DNA from: Sva-07 sp031398325
GTDB lineage: Bacteria > Actinomycetota > Acidimicrobiia > Acidimicrobiales > Ilumatobacteraceae
NCBI GenBank assembly: GCA_031398325.1
Contig: JANNNB010000046.1
Span: 1-36,200, forward strand
Direction: 5' to 3'
DNA: 36,200 nucleotides
Shown here: positions 15,036 through 22,090 of the stretch, piece after piece
Position numbering within the stretch: position 1 is the first letter of the stretch
Layout: each line of letters begins with the position of its first letter
Notes under the pieces: generated by a model
Databases searched by the model: none
Told to the model about the DNA's origin: nothing
What the model saw: the letters and a program-made list of their open reading frames with translations, nothing else
Program-made: the position numbers and the translations under genes

Positions 15036-15845
15036 ATGTCGTTCCACGCTCAGCTCGATCGGTCGTGGTCGGCCTCGGGCTCGATGTTGTGCGTCGGCCT
15101 CGACCCTGACCCGGCCCGCATGCCGACGCCGCTGGCCGGTGACGTGAACGCGACCGAGCTGTTCTGCCGGGCGATCATCGATGCGACAGCCGATCTGGTG
15201 TGCGCGTTCAAGCCGCAGATCGCCTACTTCGCCAGCCAGGGCGACGAGCCGGCACTCGAACGGATCTGCACGTACATCCGCAGCGAGTATCCGGACGTGA
15301 CACTGATCCTCGACGCGAAGCGCGGCGACATCGGCTCGACCGCAGAGCACTACGCCCGCGAGGCGTTCGTCCGCTACGGCGCCCACGTCGTGACCGTCAA
15401 CCCGTACATGGGCACGGATTCCGTCGAGCCCTACTTCGCGCACGGTGGCGGCGTGATGCCGGTGTGCCGCACCAGCAATCCGGGTGGCGACGACTTTCAA
15501 TCCCTGATTTCGCACGGCCGTCCGCTCTACGCCCACGTCGCCGACATGGTCGCCAACCAGTGGTCGAAGCTCGGTGAGTGCGGCCTCGTCGTCGGCGCCA
15601 CCTACCCCGCCGAACTCGCCGACGTGCGGGCGATCGCGCCGGACATCCCCATCCTCGTACCGGGCGTCGGGGCCCAGGGTGGTGACGCGCGGGCCGCCGT
15701 CGAGCACGGAGCGGCCCACGACGGTCGCGGGCTGATGGTCAGCTCGTCACGGGCCGTGCTCTACGCGAGCGACGGTGCCGACTTCGCCGAAGCCGCCCGC
15801 GCCGAAGCCGAACGCACCGCCGACGCCCTCCGCATCCACCCCTGA
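15036..15845 (+). CDS. pyrF: Orotidine 5'-phosphate decarboxylase (type 2)
   Basis: 269 residues. Converts OMP to UMP, the last step of de novo pyrimidine synthesis. N-terminal L-C-V-G-L-D-P-D is the first substrate strand, F-K-P-Q-I-A-Y-F the second, and D-A-K-R-G-D-I-G-S-T-A carries the catalytic Asp-Lys-Asp set. Near the end V-P-G-V-G-A-Q-G-G-D and S-S-S-R-A-V-L-Y-A form the phosphate-binding loop. The length and the K-R-G-D-I-G-S-T form match the longer type-2 PyrF common in actinobacteria. No other pyr genes are in the window. It converges on serA with one base between stops. Confidence 0.95.
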   Translation: MSFHAQLDRSWSASGSMLCVGLDPDPARMPTPLAGDVNATELFCRAIIDATADLVCAFKPQIAYFASQGDEPALERICTYIRSEYPDVTLILDAKRGDIGSTAEHYAREAFVRYGAHVVTVNPYMGTDSVEPYFAHGGGVMPVCRTSNPGGDDFQSLISHGRPLYAHVADMVANQWSKLGECGLVVGATYPAELADVRAIAPDIPILVPGVGAQGGDARAAVEHGAAHDGRGLMVSSSRAVLYASDGADFAEAARAEAERTADALRIHP

Positions 15846-15846
15846 T

Positions 15847-17412
15847 TCAGACGTTGAGGGGGGTGACGCTGATGATGCCGGGGGCCAGGCGGAGTTCGTC
15901 GAGCACCTCGTCGGGGACCGTGGCGGTCGGGGCGATGAGCATCGCCGCGGTGCCGGACCCCTCGACCCGGCTCACGTCCATGTCGGCGATGTTCACGCCG
16001 GCATTGCCGAGCAGCGTCCCGACCGTGCCGATCACGCCGGGCCGGTCGTCGTTGGCGACGATGACCATGTGATCGGCGGGGGGGACGTCGAACGGGATGT
16101 CGTCGATGTTGACGATGCGCTGTTCGCTGCGGGTGCCCGACAGCGTGCCGCTGATCGAGTGACCGCCGCCGCTGATCGTGAGCAGGTTCACGTAGTTCGC
16201 CGACGTTGCAGAGTTGACCTCGCGCACCTCGACACCGTGCTCCTTGGCGAGCTGCGGCGCGTTCACGTAGGTGACCGGCTCGTCGGAGATCGCACCGAAG
16301 AAGCCCTTGAGGACCGCGAGTTCGAGGATTCGCGTGTCATAGCCGGCGATCTCGCCTTCGGTCGTGATCTCGAGCACATTCGGAAGTTCCCCGGCGAGCG
16401 AGACGAACATGCCGCCGAGACGTTCCGCGAGTGGCAGGAACGGACGAATGGTCTCGTTCGCCTCGGCGGCGTTGACGTTGACGGCGAACGGCACGAAGTC
16501 GCCGGCGAGCGCCAGCTCGACCATCGTCGCGATGGTGTCGCCCGCCTTGTCCTGGGCTTCACGGGTGCTCGCGCCGAGGTGCGGGGTGACGATCACGGCG
16601 TCGAGCTGGAACAGGGGCGACTCGGTCATCGGCTCGGTCGAGAAGACGTCGAGCGCGGCACCGGCGATCACCCCGTCACGGATGCACTCGGCGAGGTCGG
16701 CCTCGTCGACGATGCCGCCGCGGGCCACGTTGATCACGCGCAGCTCCGGCTTGGCCTTGAGGAGCAGATCGCGGTTGATCAGCCCGAGCGTTTCGGGGGT
16801 CTTCGGCAGGTGGATCGTCAGGAAGTCGGACTCGATGACGACCTGGTCGAGACCGAGGAGTTCGACGCCCATCTTCTTCGCCCGCTCTTCCGACACGAAG
16901 GGGTCATACGCAACCAGGCGCATGCCGAAACCCTTGGCCCGGTCGGCGACGAGCTTGCCGATGCGGCCGAGCCCGACGACACCGAGGGTCTTGTCGGCCA
17001 GCTCCACGCCCTCCCAGCGGCTGCGCTCCCACCGGCCAGCGACGAGCGCAGCATGGGCCTGCGGCACGTTGCGCGCCGACGCCAACAGCAGCGCCATCGT
17101 GTGCTCGGCCGCGGAGATGATGTTGCTCTGCGGCGCATTGACGACCATCACGCCGCGCTTGGTGGCGGCGGCGACGTCGACGTTGTCGAGTCCGATCCCG
17201 GCCCGGCCGACCACCATCAGGTCGGACGCGGCAGCGAGGACCTCGTCGGTCACGTTCGTGGCGGAGCGAATGATCAAGGCGTGCGCACCTGCGATCACCG
17301 CCGGGAGCTCCTCGGCGGACACGTCGAGACGGATGTCGACGTCGTGGCCGGCGGCACGGAGGCGGTCGAGGCCCCCGTCGGCGATTTCTTCGGTGACCAG
17401 GATGCGAGCCAT
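15847..17412 (-). CDS. serA: D-3-phosphoglycerate dehydrogenase with ACT domain
   Basis: 521 residues, first enzyme of serine synthesis (3-phosphoglycerate to 3-phosphohydroxypyruvate with NAD+). Nucleotide-binding G-L-G-R-I-G at 147-152, then catalytic R231 (N-V-A-R-G-G), E260 and H278 (T-P-H-L-G-A-S-T). Residues ~310-450 form the intervening allosteric substrate-binding domain, and ~450-521 the ACT domain (H-M-V-I-V-A-N-D-D-R-P-G-V-I-G), where serine inhibits in the well-studied mycobacterial type. This long form is standard in actinobacteria. ATG start; I do not see a clean -10 box or Shine-Dalgarno upstream. Confidence 0.96.
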   Translation of the reverse strand: MARILVTEEIADGGLDRLRAAGHDVDIRLDVSAEELPAVIAGAHALIIRSATNVTDEVLAAASDLMVVGRAGIGLDNVDVAAATKRGVMVVNAPQSNIISAAEHTMALLLASARNVPQAHAALVAGRWERSRWEGVELADKTLGVVGLGRIGKLVADRAKGFGMRLVAYDPFVSEERAKKMGVELLGLDQVVIESDFLTIHLPKTPETLGLINRDLLLKAKPELRVINVARGGIVDEADLAECIRDGVIAGAALDVFSTEPMTESPLFQLDAVIVTPHLGASTREAQDKAGDTIATMVELALAGDFVPFAVNVNAAEANETIRPFLPLAERLGGMFVSLAGELPNVLEITTEGEIAGYDTRILELAVLKGFFGAISDEPVTYVNAPQLAKEHGVEVREVNSATSANYVNLLTISGGGHSISGTLSGTRSEQRIVNIDDIPFDVPPADHMVIVANDDRPGVIGTVGTLLGNAGVNIADMDVSRVEGSGTAAMLIAPTATVPDEVLDELRLAPGIISVTPLNV

Positions 17413-17515
17413 AGGAACTATTGCCTATCGCCTCGGAGGCGCGAGTTCCACGAGGTTTGACGAACCGTTCACTCCGCCGGGCGGGCGCTTCGATCACGGC
17501 GGATGCGGACTCCAC

Positions 17516-17521
17516 TACGTT
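17516..17521 (+). promoter_or_regulatory. -10 box TACGTT of a leaderless gene
   Basis: TACGTT ends 7 nt before the GTG at 17529 and decides that start over the upstream frame that reaches 17421. Confidence 0.55.
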
Positions 17522-17528
17522 CTGGCCG

Positions 17529-18716
17529 GTGGATGCGGGCCAAGTCGACACCCTCGTCGAGATCGAGCGATGGTTCATCCTGCGCGGCCTGCCCCACTTC
17601 ATCGAGCGCACGAACGACGAGGCCTTCCACGGAGCATGGAATCGGGCGCTGCCGCTGCTGGTCGGCGCCTACCTGCTCCTCGGTCTCAACGCGCTCGATC
17701 TGGCGAACTGGTCGTTGGCCCAGAACCTTCTCGCCGCGGTCTTCGTGGTCGCCGCGCTGCTCCTCACCTGGGTCGTGTCGAACCGTGTCCAGCACCGCCG
17801 CCTGTTCGCTCGCCCGCAGCAGATCGACCGGGGCGAGCTCGCGCTGTTCCTCATCGGACCCGCCATCCCGGTGCTGGCGTTCGGGCAGTTCTTCGATGCC
17901 CTGCAGACGTTGCTGCTCGGCGTCGCGCTGCTCGCCGCGATCTACGTCTGGTCGTCGTACGGCATCGGGCCGATGCTCCGCTGGGGCGCCCGTCGAGGCC
18001 AGGGCCAGCTCACCGGTCTCGGCCCGCTCGTGGCCCGGGCGCTGCCCCTGCTGCTGCTGTTCACGACCTTCCTGTTCATCAACGGCGAGGTGTGGCAGGT
18101 CGCAGGAACCCTCGACGGGATTCCGTACCTGCTGGTCATCGTCATCTTCTTCGGCCTCGGCGCCACCTTCGTGCTCACCCGGGTGCCGGGCTACATCCGC
18201 CAGGAGAACCGGTTCACGACCTGGGACGAGATCGCCGGCTACCTGGCGGACACTCCTGCAACGGCGGTCGAATTGCCCGCGAGCGACACCGTCTCCGACC
18301 CGTTGGGCATGCGACAGCGGCTCAACATCGGCCTGATCGTGATCTTCGGGCAGGCGCTCCAGATCACGCTCGTGGTCGCGGTCCTCACCGGGTTCTTCAT
18401 CGTGTTCGGGGTGCTCGCGATCCCCGGCGATGTGGTGGCGAGTTGGACCGGGATCACCGTTCCGAACGACGTGAACGTGCTCCTCGAGTTCGAGCTGAGC
18501 GGGAGGACGCTGGTGCTGACGGAGGCGCTCATCAGGGTGTCGGTGTTCCTCGGTGCGTTCGCCGGCATGTACTTCACCGTCGTGCTGTCGACCGACGACA
18601 TCTACCGCAACGAGTTCGCAGAGGATGTCGGCCCCGAGATCCGCCAGGCGCTCGCCGTGCGGGAGGTCTACCGGATGGAACGAGGGACGTACCCGGCGCA
18701 TGTGCCCGCCACCTGA
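17529..18716 (+). CDS. Polytopic membrane protein of unknown function
   Basis: 395 residues from the GTG at 17529. I do not recognise the family. A soluble N-terminus (E-I-E-R-W-F-I-L-R-G-L-P-H-F-I-E) precedes about eight or nine hydrophobic helices, e.g. L-P-L-L-V-G-A-Y-L-L-L-G-L-N-A-L, A-V-F-V-V-A-A-L-L-L-T-W-V-V, L-P-L-L-L-L-F-T-T-F-L-F and L-L-V-I-V-I-F-F-G-L-G-A-T. A cytoplasmic-looking loop (~245-290) contains T-T-W-D-E-I-A-G-Y. No transporter signature, ATPase motif or catalytic pattern stands out. The next gene starts within its end (18700), so it is probably cotranscribed with the GNAT and menC-like genes. Confidence 0.75.
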   Translation: MDAGQVDTLVEIERWFILRGLPHFIERTNDEAFHGAWNRALPLLVGAYLLLGLNALDLANWSLAQNLLAAVFVVAALLLTWVVSNRVQHRRLFARPQQIDRGELALFLIGPAIPVLAFGQFFDALQTLLLGVALLAAIYVWSSYGIGPMLRWGARRGQGQLTGLGPLVARALPLLLLFTTFLFINGEVWQVAGTLDGIPYLLVIVIFFGLGATFVLTRVPGYIRQENRFTTWDEIAGYLADTPATAVELPASDTVSDPLGMRQRLNIGLIVIFGQALQITLVVAVLTGFFIVFGVLAIPGDVVASWTGITVPNDVNVLLEFELSGRTLVLTEALIRVSVFLGAFAGMYFTVVLSTDDIYRNEFAEDVGPEIRQALAVREVYRMERGTYPAHVPAT

Positions 18717-19476
18717 CGTCGATCGCGGCCGGACCTCGATCGAGCTGGTGTCCACCGCCGGTGAGATGTCCGAGGTGGTCGCCGTCTTCGGTGAGGTGTG
18801 GGGCAGCGCGAACCCTGTCGTGAGCGTCGAACTGCTCGTCGCGGTCGCCCACGGCGGCGGGTACGTCAGCCTCGCCCGGGAGGTTTCGGACTCAGATCCG
18901 AACTCGCCGGGACGCGCCGTCGGCGCATCGTTCGGGTTCCTCGCCCGTCACGACATCGGCGAGGGCCGCACGCACCCAGCCCTGCACAGCCACGTGACCG
19001 GCCTCCTGCCGTCGGCGCGCGGCACGGGTCTCGGACGAGCGCTGAAGCTCCACCAACGGCAGTGGGCGCAGCAGAAGGGCATCGGCTGGATCGTGTGGAC
19101 GTTCGACCCCCTTGTGCGCCGCAACGCCTGGTTCAACATCGCCGTACTCGGCGCTGACGTGTGCGCGTACCTGCCCTCGTTCTACGGCGAGATGTCCGAC
19201 GCCATCAACCGTGGCGACGATTCCGACCGGCTGGTCGTGGCGTGGGACGTGGATCGTCCGCTCCTCGACGCACCTCGTGACGGTGCGGGAGCGGCCGGAC
19301 CGATCGATCTCGTGCCGACCCCGGACGACGTCGTCGAGCTCCGGCGGACCGATCCGGCATCGGTCGCGAGCTGGCGATCGTCGACGCGAGCTGCGCTGAC
19401 CGCCGCGCTCGACGCTGGACGTCCGATCGCCGGATTCACACCGGCTGGCGAATATGTGCTCGGATCGGCTCCATGA
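18700..19476 (+). CDS. GNAT-superfamily-like protein (COG3375 type) paired with menC
   Basis: 258 residues from the ATG at 18700, overlapping the previous stop by 17 bp. The central region has acetyltransferase features: a strand ending G-A-S-F-G-F-L-A and then H-S-H-V-T-G-L-L-P-S-A-R-G-T-G-L-G-R-A-L-K, where the R-G-x-G-L-G-x-A element is the acetyl-CoA pyrophosphate loop. W-T-F-D-P-L-V-R-R-N-A-W-F-N follows. This matches the group of GNAT-like proteins commonly found next to menC/N-acylamino-acid-racemase genes, whose substrate is not established. The stop overlaps the menC-like start (ATGA). Confidence 0.75.
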   Translation: MCPPPDVDRGRTSIELVSTAGEMSEVVAVFGEVWGSANPVVSVELLVAVAHGGGYVSLAREVSDSDPNSPGRAVGASFGFLARHDIGEGRTHPALHSHVTGLLPSARGTGLGRALKLHQRQWAQQKGIGWIVWTFDPLVRRNAWFNIAVLGADVCAYLPSFYGEMSDAINRGDDSDRLVVAWDVDRPLLDAPRDGAGAAGPIDLVPTPDDVVELRRTDPASVASWRSSTRAALTAALDAGRPIAGFTPAGEYVLGSAP

Positions 19477-20621
19477 CCGCACGCGCAGGCTCATCGTGGA
19501 CGATCGAGCGGGTCGAGTTACGGCGGATCTCGATGCCACTCGTCGCCCCGTTCCGGACGAGCTTCGGCAGCCAGACCGAGCGCGACATCCTGCTCGTTAG
19601 GGTCGGCCTGCGCGACCAGGACGGCGTCGAGACGCAGGGCTGGGGAGAGTGCGTCGCGCTGAGCGAGCCGAGCTACTCACCCGAATACGTCGACGGCGCG
19701 CAACACGTCATCGTTCATCACCTTCTCCCGCGGCTGCTCGCCGGCGGCCCGCTCGAGGCGGCCGACGTCGCCTCCCGCCTCGCCAAGCTCCACGGCCACC
19801 CGATGGCCAAAGCGGCGTTGGAGATGGCCGTGCTCGACGCACAGCTGCGAGCCGAACAGACGTCGTTCGCGGCGTTCCTCGGGGCGACGGCCACGCACAT
19901 TCCGAGCGGCGTGAGCGTCGGAATCCACGATTCGACCGACGCGCTGCTGTCGACCGTGCAGGGCTACGTCGACGACGGCTACGTACGCATCAAGCTGAAG
20001 ATCGAACCGGGCTCCGACATCGACCAGGTCGCCGCCGTGAGAGACCTCATCGGCCCCGACACCCCCTTCCAGGTCGATGCCAACACCGCCTACCGTCGCA
20101 CCGACGGAGCGCACCTCCGCCGCCTCGACGAGTACGACCTGCTGCTCATCGAGCAGCCGCTGCCCGAGGATGACATCGTCGGCCACGCTCGGCTCGCCGC
20201 CGAGGTCGAGACGCCGATCTGTCTCGACGAGTCGCTGGTGTCCGCGAGCGGGACCGCTGACGCGATCGAGCTCGGAGCGTGCGAGATCGCCAACATCAAG
20301 CCGGGGCGCGTCGGCGGTTACCTGGAGGCAGTGCGCATCCACGACCTCTGTCTCGCCAAGGGGATCCCGGTCTGGTGCGGCGGGATGCTCGAGACCGGCA
20401 TCGGCAGGGCGGCGAACGCCGCTCTCGCTGCGCTGCCAGGCTTCACCCTGCCTGGCGACATCAGCGCGTCGACCCGGTTCTACGCCCAGGACATCGTCAC
20501 CGACCCGATCACGATCACCGACGGCCACGTCACCGTGCCGACGACGCCCGGCCTCGGGTTCGACCTCGACACGGCATTCCTCGACTCGGTCACCACGAGC
20601 AGCTTCGACGTCGACCTCTGA
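19473..20621 (+). CDS. menC: o-Succinylbenzoate synthase / N-acylamino acid racemase-like enolase-superfamily enzyme
   Basis: 382 residues. Enolase-superfamily barrel with the general bases K174/K176 (I-K-L-K-I), metal ligands D202 (Q-V-D-A-N), E227 (L-I-E-Q-P-L) and D252 (C-L-D-E-S), and K276 (N-I-K-P-G-R-V-G-G). The C-terminal G-M-L-E-T-G-I-G-R-A-A-N is characteristic of the MenC/NAAAR branch. MenC makes o-succinylbenzoate for menaquinone; close relatives racemise N-succinyl amino acids, and many do both. No other men gene is in the window and the neighbour is the GNAT protein typical of NAAAR clusters, so a racemase role is a real alternative. Confidence 0.88.
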   Translation: MTARAGSSWTIERVELRRISMPLVAPFRTSFGSQTERDILLVRVGLRDQDGVETQGWGECVALSEPSYSPEYVDGAQHVIVHHLLPRLLAGGPLEAADVASRLAKLHGHPMAKAALEMAVLDAQLRAEQTSFAAFLGATATHIPSGVSVGIHDSTDALLSTVQGYVDDGYVRIKLKIEPGSDIDQVAAVRDLIGPDTPFQVDANTAYRRTDGAHLRRLDEYDLLLIEQPLPEDDIVGHARLAAEVETPICLDESLVSASGTADAIELGACEIANIKPGRVGGYLEAVRIHDLCLAKGIPVWCGGMLETGIGRAANAALAALPGFTLPGDISASTRFYAQDIVTDPITITDGHVTVPTTPGLGFDLDTAFLDSVTTSSFDVDL

Positions 20622-20623
20622 TC

Positions 20624-20629
20624 TACAGT
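20624..20629 (+). promoter_or_regulatory. -10 box TACAGT of the SCP2-domain gene
   Basis: TACAGT begins 3 nt after the menC-like stop and ends 10 nt before the ATG at 20640, so this gene can be transcribed alone. Confidence 0.5.
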
Positions 20630-20639
20630 CCGACTCACT

Positions 20640-21047
20640 ATGACGTACCCGTTCCTGTCAGATGAGTGGATGACCGAAGCAAAGGCGATTCGCGAGAAGT
20701 ACGCCGATCAGGTCCCGGAAGTCACGGCGATCATTCGCCTCAACCAGATCGTCACCGACGTGCCGTTCGGCGACGGTGAAGTGCGCAGCTATCTCGACAC
20801 GTCGTCGGGTTCGATGGCGATGGAGATGGGCGAACTCGATTCCCCTGACGCCACGATCACCACCGACTACGTCACGGCGAAGGCCCTGTTCGTCGACCAG
20901 GATCAAGCGGTGACGATGCAGGCGTTCATGACCGGCAAGATCAAGGTGCAGGGCGACATGATGAAGATCATGGCGATGGGCACCGCCGTGCCGCAGACCG
21001 AAGTGACCGACAAGATCGCCGCCGAGATCAAGGCAATCACCGAATAG
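20640..21047 (+). CDS. SCP2 sterol-carrier-domain protein
   Basis: 135 residues, a single SCP2-like fold: N-terminal helix D-E-W-M-T-E-A-K-A-I-R-E, strands Y-L-D-T-S-S-G-S-M-A-M-E-M-G and D-A-T-I-T-T-D-Y-V-T-A-K-A-L-F, then the hallmark F-M-T-G-K-I-K-V-Q-G-D-M-M-K-I-M-A-M. Such domains bind hydrophobic ligands (fatty acyl chains, sterols) and assist lipid enzymes. The convergent SDR gene belongs to a branch seen fused or clustered with SCP2 in multifunctional β-oxidation proteins, which supports a lipid role. Cytosolic. Confidence 0.88.
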   Translation: MTYPFLSDEWMTEAKAIREKYADQVPEVTAIIRLNQIVTDVPFGDGEVRSYLDTSSGSMAMEMGELDSPDATITTDYVTAKALFVDQDQAVTMQAFMTGKIKVQGDMMKIMAMGTAVPQTEVTDKIAAEIKAITE

Positions 21048-21056
21048 TCGTCACCA

Positions 21057-21089
21057 GTTGGTGCGCGGGGTCAGGCACCGCGCACCAAC
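21057..21089. terminator. 12-bp perfect hairpin between convergent genes
   Basis: GTTGGTGCGCGG (21057-21068), loop of 9 nt, CCGCGCACCAAC (21078-21089). Between the stops of the SCP2 and SDR genes; probably a bidirectional terminator, without a T-tract. Confidence 0.75.
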
Positions 21090-21102
21090 CGAGCGGCCGA
21101 CG

Positions 21103-21978
21103 TCAGCTCGGCGCGAGTGGGCCGAGCGCGTCAGCGAGCTCGGCGACGGTCCACTTCGACTGCTGCTCGACCGTCTCTGCCATCTCCCACGACTGCACCC
21201 GCTTGACGACGCCGCCCTGCACGAAGAACGTCTCGCCGGTGAACGGGCAGTCGGCCGTCGCGAGGTACGCCACGAGCGGTGAGATGTTGGCCGGATCCCA
21301 TTCGTCGAACGCTCCTTCGCGCGGCGCCATGATGTTCTCGAGGCCGGGCGTCGCCAGCGTCAAGCGGGTGCGGGCGCCGGGGGCGATGCAGTTGCTGATC
21401 ACGTCGTAGCGGGTCAACTCCTTCGCCGCGATCTGGCTGAACGTGGCGATACCGCTCTTGGCGGCGCCGTAGTTGGCCTGGCCGGGGTTCGAGAAGAGAC
21501 CCGACGTGCTCGACGTGTGGACCATGTTGCGGCGCTTGCCGCGGCCGGCCTTGTGCTCCTCGCGCCAGTAGGCGGCGGCCCAGCGACTCGGGGCGAAGTG
21601 GCCCTTGAGGTGGACGGCGATGACGGCGTCCCACTCGGACTCGGTCATGTTGACGAGCACCCGGTCGCGCAGGATGCCGGCGTTGTTCACGAGGATGTCG
21701 AGATCGCCGAACGCCTCGATCGCCGAGTTGACGAGGCGCTGAGCGCCCTCCCAGTCGGCGACATTGTCGGTGTTGACGATGGCCTCGCCGCCGAGTGCCT
21801 GGATCTCGGCCACGACCTCTTCGGCGGGCGTCTGATCTTCACCTGAACCGTCGTTGGAACCACCGAGATCGTTGACGACGATGCGGGCCCCCTCTGCGGC
21901 GAAGAACAGTGCGTGTTCGCGCCCGATGCCGCGTCCGGCACCGGTGATGATCGCGACTCGGCCATCGAGTGAGGTCAT
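21103..21978 (-). CDS. SDR-family dehydrogenase (3-hydroxyacyl-CoA dehydrogenase-like)
   Basis: 291 residues, ATG with AAGGGA 6 nt upstream (21985-21990). NAD(P) motif T-G-A-G-R-G-I-G at ~12-19, N-N-A-G, catalytic Ser (T-S-S-T-S-G) and Y-G-A-A-K. The unusual insertion N-D-L-G-G-S-N-D-G-S-G-E-D-Q-T-P-A-E-E-V-V after the second strand matches the dehydrogenase part of peroxisomal multifunctional enzyme type 2 and its bacterial homologues. These act on (3R)-hydroxyacyl-CoA; here the substrate is inferred. The SCP2 gene on the other side of the terminator could supply lipid ligands. Confidence 0.9.
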   Translation of the reverse strand: MTSLDGRVAIITGAGRGIGREHALFFAAEGARIVVNDLGGSNDGSGEDQTPAEEVVAEIQALGGEAIVNTDNVADWEGAQRLVNSAIEAFGDLDILVNNAGILRDRVLVNMTESEWDAVIAVHLKGHFAPSRWAAAYWREEHKAGRGKRRNMVHTSSTSGLFSNPGQANYGAAKSGIATFSQIAAKELTRYDVISNCIAPGARTRLTLATPGLENIMAPREGAFDEWDPANISPLVAYLATADCPFTGETFFVQGGVVKRVQSWEMAETVEQQSKWTVAELADALGPLAPS

Positions 21979-22090
21979 CGTGGTTCCCTTCGATCAAGCT
22001 GCCCGGCGACGGTGCCGGACAAGAGGACCGAACCGTAGTGATCCGCAGCCCGTCGCGTCGATTCCACCGGGGCGCCGGGCCGCCGGCTCG

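Noticed and set aside
15775..17460. 561-codon plus-strand open frame opposite serA
   Set aside because: Pure shadow of serA in a high-GC genome; no start signals or motifs.
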